DNA from: Leptospira congkakensis
GTDB lineage: Bacteria; Spirochaetota; Leptospiria; Leptospirales; Leptospiraceae
Direction of reading: 5' to 3'
NCBI RefSeq assembly: GCF_004770265.1
Contig: NZ_RQGQ01000009.1
Span: 124,001-188,000, forward strand
Length of the DNA: 64,000 nt
The translations under genes and the position numbers were made by a program. The notes under the pieces were generated by a model, which was given only the letters and a program-made list of their open reading frames with translations, was not told the DNA's origin and did not search any database. Positions 9,182 through 17,710 of this stretch are shown here, one piece after another (position 1 is the stretch's first letter; each line of letters begins with the position of its first letter).

Positions 9182-10624
9182 ATGAATTTTTTAAATCAAA
9201 AATGGTTTTTGTTGTCCATTGGCGGAATCTTTATCGGGTTCACAGGAATGAACTGGAATGTCCCAATATTTGTTTGGATCGCCATGGTTCCTTTCTTGAG
9301 ATATATTCGTTTAGGCCATTCAATTTGGGTTCTTTTGTTTTCCTTAATATTGATTCAATCTCTTTCTACGATGCGTATTGTTTCTGAGCCATATCATATT
9401 GGGATCGCCATTCTCTCTGGAGCCCAAGGGGGAATTGTTTTTACAATTTTACTTTGGGTATGGAACAAACTTAGAATCAAATTTCCGAAACAAATTTCGC
9501 CTATACTTAGTTTTGCCTTTTTGTTTACCATTATCGAATGGATTGGTGGTTATAGTTCTGAGTTAGGTGTTTGGGGGATGTTTGCCAATAGCCAAATTAA
9601 CAATTTACATTTACTACAATCGGCATCAATATTTGGAGCTACTGGTATTAGTTTTATTATTTATTTGATAAATGGAAGTATAGAACAATCTTTATCTGAT
9701 TTAATTTCCAATTCTAAAGTTTCAAAGAACTCTTTGTATTCACTCCTTACTTGTTTTCTATTATTAGTGGTGATCTATTTTTATGGTGCTTTCCGTATTA
9801 CAATTCCCATTGAAGGAAAAAGTATTAAAGTCGGAACCGTTACCTCAAAAATGGAAATCCAAACGATCTGGAAAGATCCGGTACAAAATCAATTGAACAG
9901 AAATCTTGTTTTCACTAGAACCATTCAAGCTGCCAAGGAAGGTGCCAAAGTTGTTGTTTGGAATGAAGGTGCGGTCATTGTCCAACGAACGGAAGAGAAA
10001 GTATTTTTGGAAAAAATTTCCAAGTTAGCAAAAGAGAACCAAATTGAACTGATCGCCGCTTATGTTGTCCCTATCAGGGACACCGAATTTTTTCTGGAGA
10101 ATCAATTGCATTGGATAGGTAAGGACGGGTCAACACGCCAAATCTATTTTAAACAGTTCATTCCTCCGGGAGAACCAGTTTCCCATATTCCTTCTGAAAT
10201 CAAAGTGATCGATGTAGAGGGAGTGAAAATGTCAGTGGCAATTTGTTATGATTTTGATAGCCTCCAACTAACCAAAAAACATGGGGAATTAGGAACAGGA
10301 ATCAGTTTGGTTCCTGCCTCCGATTGGAAAGGAATCAATCCATTTCATACGGAAATGGCCGTTCTTCGAGGGATCGAAAATGGAACTTCCGTTGTTCGTT
10401 CCACACGTGGTGCTTTGTCCGGTATATATGACGCATATGGTCGTGCCAAGGGAACTCTCGACTATTATGAAGAAAATGATGGCGTATTAGTCGCTTCTGT
10501 TCCCACTTCGCCGGTTTTTACAATCTACCGCCATTTGGGAAATTGGGTCGTTGGTCTCGGGGTTCTCTATTTTTTATGTTCCGGCATTTTGATCTCTGTA
10601 TTTGTACTAAAAAATCGTAACTAA
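9182..10624 (+). CDS. Apolipoprotein N-acyltransferase-like membrane protein (nitrilase fold)
   Basis: 480 residues with the plan of Lnt: about six hydrophobic segments in the first 200 residues, a periplasmic carbon-nitrogen hydrolase domain (about 213-450) and a last transmembrane helix (about 455-475). The catalytic triad can be read as Glu262 (VVWNEGAV), Lys324 (YFKQFIPPGE) and Cys355 (VAICYDFDS). Lnt adds the third acyl chain to lipoproteins in the inner membrane. The Glu motif differs from the usual PE[ST]A, and the lengths of the loops are reduced, so this may be a divergent Lnt paralogue or another membrane amidase rather than the housekeeping Lnt. Preceded by AAGG 12 bases before ATG and by a TetR gene that may control it. 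Confidence 0.8.
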   Translation: MNFLNQKWFLLSIGGIFIGFTGMNWNVPIFVWIAMVPFLRYIRLGHSIWVLLFSLILIQSLSTMRIVSEPYHIGIAILSGAQGGIVFTILLWVWNKLRIKFPKQISPILSFAFLFTIIEWIGGYSSELGVWGMFANSQINNLHLLQSASIFGATGISFIIYLINGSIEQSLSDLISNSKVSKNSLYSLLTCFLLLVVIYFYGAFRITIPIEGKSIKVGTVTSKMEIQTIWKDPVQNQLNRNLVFTRTIQAAKEGAKVVVWNEGAVIVQRTEEKVFLEKISKLAKENQIELIAAYVVPIRDTEFFLENQLHWIGKDGSTRQIYFKQFIPPGEPVSHIPSEIKVIDVEGVKMSVAICYDFDSLQLTKKHGELGTGISLVPASDWKGINPFHTEMAVLRGIENGTSVVRSTRGALSGIYDAYGRAKGTLDYYEENDGVLVASVPTSPVFTIYRHLGNWVVGLGVLYFLCSGILISVFVLKNRN

Positions 10625-10775
10625 CAGGGATTTGTGTAAAGACAGGTGAAAATGAAAATTCAAGAATCTAGAAAATTTCTAAATATTTGATTGTATTAAA
10701 TTTTGTTTCTGTTTAGATTTGATGTTTGTGAATTCCTGACTCGGTTGGTTTTGGGATTTTGCAAAGGATGGTTTG

Positions 10776-12932
10776 ATGACTTTAGTCGCTGATAAATCCA
10801 TTTTGCTCGTTGAGGATGAGGCCATTCTTGCCATGTTTGAAAAAAAACAGTTGGAGCAAGGCGGTTATAATGTAACACACGTTAATAACGGTGAAAATGC
10901 GATTCAATTAATCATCCAATCGGAAAAACCTTTTGATTTAATCCTTATGGATATAGATTTAGGAAAGGGTTTAGATGGAACACAAACTGCTACTGAAATA
11001 TTAAACCATAAAGAAATCCCAGTCGTATTTCTCTCCTCACATACAGAACTTGATATTGTTAAAAAAACGGAAGCCATAACCTCTTATGGATATGTCGTAA
11101 AAAACTCTGGTTTTACTGTTTTAGATGCTTCCATCAAAATGGCATTTAAACTTTTTGAGGCAAACGAGCTCACAAAAAGTAAAAAAGAACATCTTGAAAC
11201 CGTTTTACATTCAATAGGTGATGGTGTCATCGCAACCGATAGTGATGGTAAAGTCATTCGAATGAATCCCATTGCAGAAAAATTGACTGGATGGACTCAC
11301 GACGAAGGTGTGGGACTTGATATCAAAGAAGTATTCAAAATCGTGAATGTGAAAACGCGGTCACTCGTCGAAAACCCTGTAGACATAGTACTCCGAACCA
11401 ATTCAATCGTCGGATTGGCAAACCATACCGTGTTACTTTCTCGGGATGGATCCGAATATCAGATTTCTGATTCTGGATCTCCTATCAAAGATCTAAACGG
11501 GGAAACCAGAGGTGTTGTACTCGTTTTTCGTGACATTACTGCAGAATACAATGTTCAAAGTCATATAGCAAAACAGGCGAATATGCTTAACAACGTACTT
11601 GATGCCGTTATTGGAACCGACTTCAATCATAAAATCAATTATTGGAACAAAGCCGCAGAAAAAATCTATCTCTGGAAAGCGGAAGAGGTAATGGGAAAAT
11701 CTGTTGTAGAGGTATTAAAAACAGATTATCTAAATCTTTCTCGCGATCAAGTGATGCAAAGAGTTAACCTGGATGGTAGTTTTATTGGTGAGGTAATTCA
11801 ATATGCAAAAGATGGCAGTTTGCGTAACATTGAAGTAAACCAAGTGCTTTTGGACGATGAAAGTAATTTACCAATTGGGTATATTGCAGTGGGGAGAGAT
11901 ATATCTGATCGATTGAATGCAATGAGGCATGTCAAAGAATCAGAGGCCAAACTTACACAAATCATTGAGTCAGCAATGGATGCTATCATTAGTATTGATA
12001 AATCCAAAAAGATCATTCTCTTCAATGGTGCCGCAGAAAAGATGTTTGGTTATCAGTCTTTGGAAGTGATTGGCCAACCTTTGGATCGATTGATCCCAAT
12101 GGATTTTCGTAGCCAACATGATAGTAATATTGATTCATTTTCTAAAACGGGTGTGAGTCGAAGGGCGATGGGGGCTCTTGGCCAGATCAGGGGACTTAGA
12201 GCCAATGGGGAAGAGTTTCCTATTGAGGCTTCCATTTCTCAGATTTCAGTAAAAGAAGAAAAACTTTTTACTGTAATCTTAAGAGATGTGAGTGTTCGAA
12301 ATCTTTCGGAATCCAGAATTCAAAAACTACTTCTCGAAAAGGAGAATATTCTTAAAGAAATCCATCATCGCGTAAAAAATAATATGAGTTCCATCTTTAC
12401 ATTGTTAACTCTACAAGCGCGTGCGCAGTCAGAAAGTTCTGTTCAGACGATTCTTTATGAAGCTGCTGGTCGAGTCAAAAGTATGATCGTTTTATACGAT
12501 AAACTTTATCATTCCGAGACTGACAATACGGTTTCTTTACAAGATTATTTTCCCGCTATATTTAATGAGATTGTTTCTATTTTCCCAAAAAGTGTAGAAG
12601 TAAAGATGAACATTACGGAAGAACCAATCGAATTAAATGCTAAACTCCTTTCTTCATTGGGGATCATTCTGAACGAACTCATTACAAATTCAATGAAACA
12701 TGCATTTAATGAAAAAACCAGTGCCGTGATTGAACTCAAAATATTTCGTGAAGGTAAAAAACTCTATTTAGAATATTCTGATAATGGAGTGGGAATTCCT
12801 GAATCTGTTTCCTTTGAAGACTCTCCTGGTTTTGGTTTACAATTGATTGGGATGCTGGTGGACCAAATCGAAGGTAAAATTAGCATCGTTAGACAACCGC
12901 TCTCAAGATTTCTCTTAGAACTAGGTGTTTGA
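10776..12932 (+). CDS. Hybrid sensor: receiver, three PAS domains and a HisKA_2 histidine kinase
   Basis: About 718 residues. A CheY-like receiver domain comes first (SILLVEDEAILAMF, with acceptor Asp in LILMDIDLG, then VVFLSS and the Lys of YVVKNSGF). Three PAS domains follow (about 135-255, 260-380 and 390-510), each with the GVI(A/G)TD or DAIISID opening and ending in (R)DITAEY, RDISDR and RDVSVR. Then come a HisKA_2 dimerisation domain with the phospho-acceptor in IHHRVKNNMSSI and an ATPase domain with N-box NELITNSMKHAF and G-box DNGVGIPE. Cytoplasmic, with no membrane segment. The receiver at the N-terminus suggests that it is the second step of a phosphorelay. ATG at 10776 is preferred over the TTG just before it; AAAGGA lies upstream. 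No partner regulator is adjacent. Confidence 0.88.
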   Translation: MTLVADKSILLVEDEAILAMFEKKQLEQGGYNVTHVNNGENAIQLIIQSEKPFDLILMDIDLGKGLDGTQTATEILNHKEIPVVFLSSHTELDIVKKTEAITSYGYVVKNSGFTVLDASIKMAFKLFEANELTKSKKEHLETVLHSIGDGVIATDSDGKVIRMNPIAEKLTGWTHDEGVGLDIKEVFKIVNVKTRSLVENPVDIVLRTNSIVGLANHTVLLSRDGSEYQISDSGSPIKDLNGETRGVVLVFRDITAEYNVQSHIAKQANMLNNVLDAVIGTDFNHKINYWNKAAEKIYLWKAEEVMGKSVVEVLKTDYLNLSRDQVMQRVNLDGSFIGEVIQYAKDGSLRNIEVNQVLLDDESNLPIGYIAVGRDISDRLNAMRHVKESEAKLTQIIESAMDAIISIDKSKKIILFNGAAEKMFGYQSLEVIGQPLDRLIPMDFRSQHDSNIDSFSKTGVSRRAMGALGQIRGLRANGEEFPIEASISQISVKEEKLFTVILRDVSVRNLSESRIQKLLLEKENILKEIHHRVKNNMSSIFTLLTLQARAQSESSVQTILYEAAGRVKSMIVLYDKLYHSETDNTVSLQDYFPAIFNEIVSIFPKSVEVKMNITEEPIELNAKLLSSLGIILNELITNSMKHAFNEKTSAVIELKIFREGKKLYLEYSDNGVGIPESVSFEDSPGFGLQLIGMLVDQIEGKISIVRQPLSRFLLELGV

Positions 12933-13025
12933 TACGTTCTATTTTTTCCCGAAGATTCTTTGAATTTCGGGGAGATACTTTAGAATTATTGTTTACCATA
13001 CTTAGGCTTCGGCTCCTATTCTCAC

Positions 13026-13805
13026 ATGGGCCAACTCCAGTTTTTTGTTGTTTTATGTTATGCCATTCCAATCCTCGTGATTCTTTTTCCTATCGGACTC
13101 TCTTTTTCTTATATTTTTAAAATCACTGGTTTCGATCGAGCTTCCAATCGAATCAATAATTATTTAGGATACTTTTGGTATCGTTCTTTTTTCTTTTTAA
13201 CAGGAAGAACTTTACATTTTGAACAAGGTGATTGGAATCCAAACGGTAATAATCGATTTTTAATTTCTAACCATACCAATGCGATGGAAGTTCCACTCAT
13301 CGTTGCCCTCCCATATTTATCAAAATCAAAAGATGTAAAACTTTCTTATTTAGGCGGCGATATCATCCAAAGATACAAAATCATTCCTTTGATGATGCAC
13401 AAAACAATTGTGGAGGCCGTTATTTATTCTGAGAAAAAACCAAATTTTAGAAATTTTAAAACAGATGTATTAAGAGTTTTAAAAACGAGATCTATCTTTT
13501 TGTATCCCGAAGGCGAAAGAACTTTTACAGAGGAAATCAAACCCTTTCAAACGGGGGTTATGAAAATCGCTTATAAATTTAATGTTGATTTAGATGTATT
13601 TGTTGTCAGTGGGATGATGGGTTATTCTAGTTTGCCTGAATACTCACATCTTAAAAAATCACAGAAGGTTTACTTTCAATTTTGTGGAACCATCAAAGCA
13701 AAAGACTACAATACCTTTGAAACATACCTTTCTGCAGCAGAAACGCTAATGAAAGATAAAAAAAGAGAAATTGAAGCGATAGAAAAAACTGCCGTACTGA
13801 ATTAG
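13026..13805 (+). CDS. PlsC-like lysophospholipid acyltransferase
   Basis: 259 residues with the glycerophospholipid acyltransferase (PlsC) fold: an N-terminal membrane helix (about 5-27), motif I SNHTNAMEVPL near residue 80, and motif III LYPEGERTF near residue 160 (family FPEG-R). It would acylate lysophosphatidic acid or a related lipid at the inner membrane. In motif I the family HX4D reads HX4E (His then Glu), a conservative change at a catalytic position. No Shine-Dalgarno is obvious at the ATG at 13026. The gene follows the kinase gene by 93 bases and ends inside its own terminator hairpin. The acyl acceptor is unknown. Confidence 0.75.
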   Translation: MGQLQFFVVLCYAIPILVILFPIGLSFSYIFKITGFDRASNRINNYLGYFWYRSFFFLTGRTLHFEQGDWNPNGNNRFLISNHTNAMEVPLIVALPYLSKSKDVKLSYLGGDIIQRYKIIPLMMHKTIVEAVIYSEKKPNFRNFKTDVLRVLKTRSIFLYPEGERTFTEEIKPFQTGVMKIAYKFNVDLDVFVVSGMMGYSSLPEYSHLKKSQKVYFQFCGTIKAKDYNTFETYLSAAETLMKDKKREIEAIEKTAVLN

Positions 13806-13818
13806 TGACGGCATTTTT
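13790..13818. terminator. Bidirectional terminator between the acyltransferase and the SRPBCC gene
   Basis: TGCCGT (13790-13795) and ACGGCA (13808-13813), with ACT/AGT pairing inside the loop, followed by TTTTT and preceded by AAAAAAC. The stem includes the stop codon of the plus-strand gene, and the A-tract makes it usable from the convergent minus-strand gene ending at 13830. Confidence 0.75.
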
Positions 13819-13829
13819 AGTTTCTTTTT

Positions 13830-14318
13830 TTATTTAGGTAAGGTTTTCGTAAATGCTACAAGTTGGTCAAGAGCCGTACCCCATCCTTCCAAAAATCCCA
13901 TCTCTTCATGTTGTTTTTTTGTTTCTGGATCTTTGTGTTTTGCTACCGCTTTGTATTTTGTAGCATTACCAAGCGATTCCATTGTAACAAAGGCAGTCAT
14001 AAAACTATTTCCAGAAGGTCGATACCCAGGAAGCAAACTGTCTGTAAAAACTAACTTTTTTAAATACTCTACTTCCAGAAAACAACCGTTATTTGGAAAT
14101 TGATTTCCTTCGGGAGATTCCATTACTGTATAAAATTCTCCACCAGGTTGTAAATCGATCCTACAATCGATGGTTTTCCATGGAACTGGAGTAAACCATT
14201 GTTTTAATTGTTCTGGTTTTGTCCAAGCGTTCCATACCAATTCAACGGGCACTTCGACTATCCTTTCTAACACTAAGTCCAATTCCGGATTGAAAGATTC
14301 TTTTGATTCTTTATTCAT
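13830..14318 (-). CDS. SRPBCC/AHSA1-domain protein
   Basis: 162 residues of the START-like SRPBCC fold, AHSA1 subfamily: the opening strand [19 protein letters not shown], the KPEQLKQWF(T)P motif, [12 protein letters not shown], and the closing helix [16 protein letters not shown], all typical landmarks. Such proteins bind a hydrophobic ligand in a deep cavity; no catalytic role can be assigned. It overlaps the ArsR-type regulator at 14311 by eight bases, so the two are translationally coupled. This ArsR plus AHSA1 pairing is common in bacteria, and the SRPBCC member is usually the regulator's co-expressed partner. Both lie behind the palindromic operator at 14670-14703. Confidence 0.88.
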   Translation of the reverse strand: MNKESKESFNPELDLVLERIVEVPVELVWNAWTKPEQLKQWFTPVPWKTIDCRIDLQPGGEFYTVMESPEGNQFPNNGCFLEVEYLKKLVFTDSLLPGYRPSGNSFMTAFVTMESLGNATKYKAVAKHKDPETKKQHEEMGFLEGWGTALDQLVAFTKTLPK

Positions 14319-14652
14319 TTTTTTTTCCCTTCGTTTTTAATAAAAATGAGTCTAGTTGGTTTAGTCTTGTTTCCCATAAAGACTTTTGTGTCTGTAACCA
14401 AGAATCCATAACTGAAAATGGATTCGGGTTTAGATAACAAATTCTTACCCTTCCAACCTTCTCGGTATAGATGAGCTGAGAAGATTCCAAAATATCTAAA
14501 TGTTGCATGAAGGAGGGCATAGCCATAGAAAACGGAACAGCCAAATCGCTGACACTCGCGGGACCAATGCCCAATCGTTCTACCACCTGTCTCCTTGTTG
14601 GATCGGAGAGAGCGTGCAAAACAACATCTATATTGTAAGATCGTTTGACCAT
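14311..14652 (-). CDS. ArsR-family winged-helix regulator
   Basis: 113 residues, a single winged-helix domain: [18 protein letters not shown] (helices 1-2), then [30 protein letters not shown] (recognition helix) and the wing [14 protein letters not shown]. No metal-binding Cys pair (ELCVCDL) is present, so it belongs to the non-metal ArsR group that pairs with SRPBCC proteins. It overlaps the SRPBCC gene by eight bases. Its promoter reads TTGACC-N17-TATCAT on the minus strand, with the -35 inside a 34-bp perfect palindrome, and the ATG lies where transcription should start, so it is probably leaderless and autorepressed. Confidence 0.9.
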   Translation of the reverse strand: MVKRSYNIDVVLHALSDPTRRQVVERLGIGPASVSDLAVPFSMAMPSFMQHLDILESSQLIYTEKVGRVRICYLNPNPFSVMDSWLQTQKSLWETRLNQLDSFLLKTKGKKNE

Positions 14653-14658
14653 GTTGCC

Positions 14659-14687
14659 ATGATAAGGGAATTTAATACTTAGGTCAA
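14659..14687 (-). promoter_or_regulatory. Promoter of the arsR-SRPBCC operon, apparently leaderless
   Basis: On the minus strand, TTGACC (14687-14682), a 17-base spacer and TATCAT (14664-14659). The ATG begins at 14652, seven bases beyond the -10, which is the expected transcription start. The -35 sits over the centre of the operator palindrome. Confidence 0.65.
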
Positions 14688-14703
14688 TACCTAAGTATTA
14701 AAT
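14670..14703. promoter_or_regulatory. Perfect 14-bp inverted repeat, likely ArsR-family operator
   Basis: ATTTAATACTTAGG (14670-14683), a six-base centre TCAATA and the exact complement CCTAAGTATTAAAT (14690-14703). It covers the -35 of arsR and lies 60 bases before the CLC gene, so a dimeric repressor here could act on both divergent genes. The match of position and symmetry is seen; binding by the neighbouring ArsR protein is inferred. Confidence 0.8.
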
Positions 14704-14763
14704 CTTGGTAGAAAAGTTGGTTTTCATTGGCCTCAAAATCCAATCTCTGGAAAAAGTAAGTTG

Positions 14764-16059
14764 ATGGAAAATTCAAATCTCGAACCAAATAAAGCCAGAT
14801 TAGAGATATTTCCCCTTTCTAAGTCCGTCCCGTTTCTTTTGAAATGGTTCGGAACGATCGGGTTTATATCGTTTTCCGTCGGTTCTGCATCCGCTTTCTT
14901 TTTGGTGTCGCTCGAAAAACTAAGTCGGTTTCGTGAATTAAATCCGTGGTTGGTTTATTTTTTACCTTTTGCGGGATTCGCTATTGGTTGGTTTTATTTT
15001 CATTACGGAAAAAATGTAAGTAAGGGAAATAATTTGCTCTTAGAAGAAATTCATTCTCCCTCATCAATCATTCCGATTCGAATGGCTCCCTTTGTATTTT
15101 TAGGAACACTCATTACACATTTATTCGGTGGATCGGCAGGTAGGGAAGGGACTGCGGTTCAGATGGGTGGATCCATTGCTCATCAATTGGTTCGTGTTCT
15201 TCCCTTTACAATTCGAGAACAACAAACATTGATTATATTAGGGATCAGTGCTGGTTTTGCATCTGTTTTTGGGACCCCTTTTGCTGCGGCTATTTTTTCG
15301 GTCGAAGTCATTCGAATTGGAAATTACCGTTGGAGATATATTTTTCTATCTCTCGTTACAGCTTACTTGGCTCATTTGGTTTGTTTGTTATGGGGAGTTG
15401 ATCATTCTAATTATCCAAAAATACCTTTCGATTTTAATGGAACCATTATTGTTTGTTTGGTGATACTTGGAATTTTATCTGGATGGGTGGCAAAATTATT
15501 TAGCTGGGTATTGCAAAATATCTCCAATGTTTTTCAATATTGGATTCAATATTCACCTGTGCGACCTTTGGTGGGTGGTATTGTTATTGTATTGTTCGTT
15601 GTTTTAGGACTAAGCCCTGTATATTTAGGATTAGGACTTTCTACTTTACAATCAGCATTCGTCAACCAATTGCCACCAGAAACGTTTTTGTTAAAGTTAA
15701 TCGTAACAACAATCACAATAGGTTCTGGATTTAAAGGTGGTGAAGTCACTCCACTATTTTTTATCGGTGCGGGTCTAGGAAATTTATTCGGTTATATTGA
15801 TCCTTCACATCTTGTTTTGTTTGTAGGAATTGGATTCATTTCAGTATTCGCAGGGGCCACCAACACTCCATTAGCCTGTGCCGTTATGGGAATGGAATTA
15901 TTTGGATGGGAATCTGGGATTTATTTTTTCCTAACCGCAGGAATTGCTTATATTGCTTCTGGGCACACAAGCATTTACCAATCGCAAATTGTTGGAAAAA
16001 CAAAACTATTCAGTAAATCTTCCGATTTAGGGAAAAGAATTTCCGACCTCAAAAAATAG
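14764..16059 (+). CDS. CLC-family antiporter, probable CLC-F fluoride/proton type
   Basis: About 431 residues with the CLC membrane fold. The two halves carry GGSAGREGTAVQMGG (gating Glu128) and GSGFKGGEVTPLFFIGAGLG. In ordinary Cl-/H+ CLCs the first anion-binding loop is GSGIP and the second GREGP. Here they read GNNLL (88-92) and GREGT (126-130), which is the published signature of the fluoride-exporting CLC-F branch. The likely job is therefore to expel fluoride in exchange for protons at the inner membrane; chloride transport is the alternative. No crcB fluoride-riboswitch fold is seen before it. ATG at 14764 is preferred to the TTG three bases upstream. Divergent from arsR across the palindrome at 14670-14703. 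Confidence 0.85.
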   Translation: MENSNLEPNKARLEIFPLSKSVPFLLKWFGTIGFISFSVGSASAFFLVSLEKLSRFRELNPWLVYFLPFAGFAIGWFYFHYGKNVSKGNNLLLEEIHSPSSIIPIRMAPFVFLGTLITHLFGGSAGREGTAVQMGGSIAHQLVRVLPFTIREQQTLIILGISAGFASVFGTPFAAAIFSVEVIRIGNYRWRYIFLSLVTAYLAHLVCLLWGVDHSNYPKIPFDFNGTIIVCLVILGILSGWVAKLFSWVLQNISNVFQYWIQYSPVRPLVGGIVIVLFVVLGLSPVYLGLGLSTLQSAFVNQLPPETFLLKLIVTTITIGSGFKGGEVTPLFFIGAGLGNLFGYIDPSHLVLFVGIGFISVFAGATNTPLACAVMGMELFGWESGIYFFLTAGIAYIASGHTSIYQSQIVGKTKLFSKSSDLGKRISDLKK

Positions 16060-16308
16060 TATTTAGAAGAAGGTTCGTTTGAATTTTTCTCAGTCGGCCA
16101 TTCACTCTAACTCCAGGTTCTAAAAAGTTGCCGCCAGTGAACGATTGTCCTTCCGATAAACTAACAATTGTGACATTCTTGTGTTTAATTCTCAATTATT
16201 AGGTAAAATACTATTAATTTCATAAAAAACTAATTTTGTTTTTACAAAATTGAAAATCGAGTTACGCTGGATTGTTCTTCTTTTTACAGGGGAAATTCGG
16301 AAAAATAT

Positions 16309-17442
16309 ATGAAAACCTACATTACACTACTTACCATCATTCTCTTATCTTTACAATGTGATCGTTTCCAGTTTGGATCGAATCCTGAAAAAGATGAACC
16401 CTCGGGAGCAGTTGTTACCTTTCTCCAAGGTACCATTCTCATTACCTCCCAAGGTAAAGAAACAAAGGCCAAGATTGGAGATGTCGTCCGCCCCGGTGAC
16501 AGAATTGTTTCTAAATTGGGTAGGGTGGATTTACAAACCTACCGAGGCGAAGTGATTCGCATTAAAGATAATTCAGACGTTTTGTTTCGTGACATTGCAG
16601 GGAAAACGAGAACAAATACCGACATCCACTTATGGGCGGGGAATCTACTCGTAAAATCAGTCAAATTAAAATCAGGGCAAAACCTCTCGGTCACTTCCCC
16701 TACTATGGTGGCGGGTGTTCGTGGTACTGTCTTTTCTTTTGAATTAGAAAAAGGTTCCGTACCTAAAGTAAAAGTTTATGAAGGTGCTGTATCCGTAGCT
16801 TTTAAAACATCACCCAAACTAATCGAACTCAACGAAGGTCTTTCGAAAGAAAGTTATAGTCGTTTGGTGAAAACATTGGAAGAGAATGAGGTTGTGTTAG
16901 AGCCAGGAGAAAAGTTAGAAGTCAATCCTAACTTAAACGAACTTGTCTATTTAATCAATGCCAAAGTTGCTAGTAATGCTTTGACCGGGGACGAACTCTC
17001 TGGATTCACCGATTTTGATCATGGATTGTCGAAAGCAACTAGTGTGGTTTCGCCGCAAGAAAAAGCGGAAGCAGAAACATTAGTCTCCATTCCATCGGAA
17101 ACCATTCAAAAACAAATTGAATCGCAAAATGCTGCTACTTCAGAAGTTCTGACGCAAACAATCGAGAAGGAACACGGAGAGAAACGAATTGAGGCATTGA
17201 ATAAAATCGCCTCTGATGCTGTAAAAACCAATTTAGACAACGAGGAAGAAATTCATAACCACTACAGTGTTTTGGAAACCATTCACAAAGCAAACGGGGA
17301 AGTACTTTCTGGAGCAGTTGTCGCTCAGTTAGGTGATATTTTTATTGTTCATTCAACAAAAGGCGTTTTTCAACTGTCAGTTGATGATATTGAATACGTA
17401 GAATATCGAAACTTTTCGATCAAAACAAAGTCGAAAAAATAA
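16309..17442 (+). CDS. FecR-domain lipoprotein
   Basis: 377 residues. A lipoprotein signal peptide ends at LSLQC (Cys17). A FecR-type beta domain follows (about 30-165): AVVTFLQGTILIT, KAKIGDVVRPGDRIVS, the V(D)LQTYRGEVIRI segment and LSVTSPTMVAGVRGTVFSF. The rest is a charged, mostly helical region and a C-terminal stretch with GEVLSGAVVAQLGDIFIVHSTKG. FecR domains of this type bind peptidoglycan or sense periplasmic signals; no sigma factor gene is adjacent, so a structural or sensory lipoprotein is more likely than a FecIR system. GGAAAAAT precedes the ATG. A 14-bp perfect hairpin follows the stop. Confidence 0.82.
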   Translation: MKTYITLLTIILLSLQCDRFQFGSNPEKDEPSGAVVTFLQGTILITSQGKETKAKIGDVVRPGDRIVSKLGRVDLQTYRGEVIRIKDNSDVLFRDIAGKTRTNTDIHLWAGNLLVKSVKLKSGQNLSVTSPTMVAGVRGTVFSFELEKGSVPKVKVYEGAVSVAFKTSPKLIELNEGLSKESYSRLVKTLEENEVVLEPGEKLEVNPNLNELVYLINAKVASNALTGDELSGFTDFDHGLSKATSVVSPQEKAEAETLVSIPSETIQKQIESQNAATSEVLTQTIEKEHGEKRIEALNKIASDAVKTNLDNEEEIHNHYSVLETIHKANGEVLSGAVVAQLGDIFIVHSTKGVFQLSVDDIEYVEYRNFSIKTKSKK

Positions 17443-17452
17443 CAGTGGTCAT

Positions 17453-17491
17453 ATAACGGAATTTAGCTCTACTTGCACTAAATTCCGTTAT
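17453..17491. terminator. Long perfect hairpin after the FecR-domain gene
   Basis: ATAACGGAATTTAG (17453-17466) and its exact complement CTAAATTCCGTTAT (17478-17491) form a 14-bp stem with an 11-base loop, 10 bases after the stop. Only a weak T-tract follows (CGTTGCTTTCTT), so it may stop transcription poorly and may serve mainly as a 3' end stabiliser. Confidence 0.6.
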
Positions 17492-17710
17492 CGTTGCTTT
17501 CTTGGTTCCGAAATCACCCTAATGAGACAGATTCAGGGAAATTTTATCGGAAATGATTTGAGAATCGCAAATAGATTAGGATAATCACGAAGACTATACC
17601 ACTTTGGATACAGTGATTACTGAAAATTTCTTTTTTCCCGAAAACCAGATTTCACAGCTAGATGCGGTAATATATTTACAAATAATTTGTTAACCATAAG
17701 ATCGATCCTT

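Noticed and set aside
14653..14763. Fluoride (crcB) riboswitch before the CLC gene
   Set aside because: No conserved crcB pseudoknot elements are visible. The region is dominated by the palindrome.
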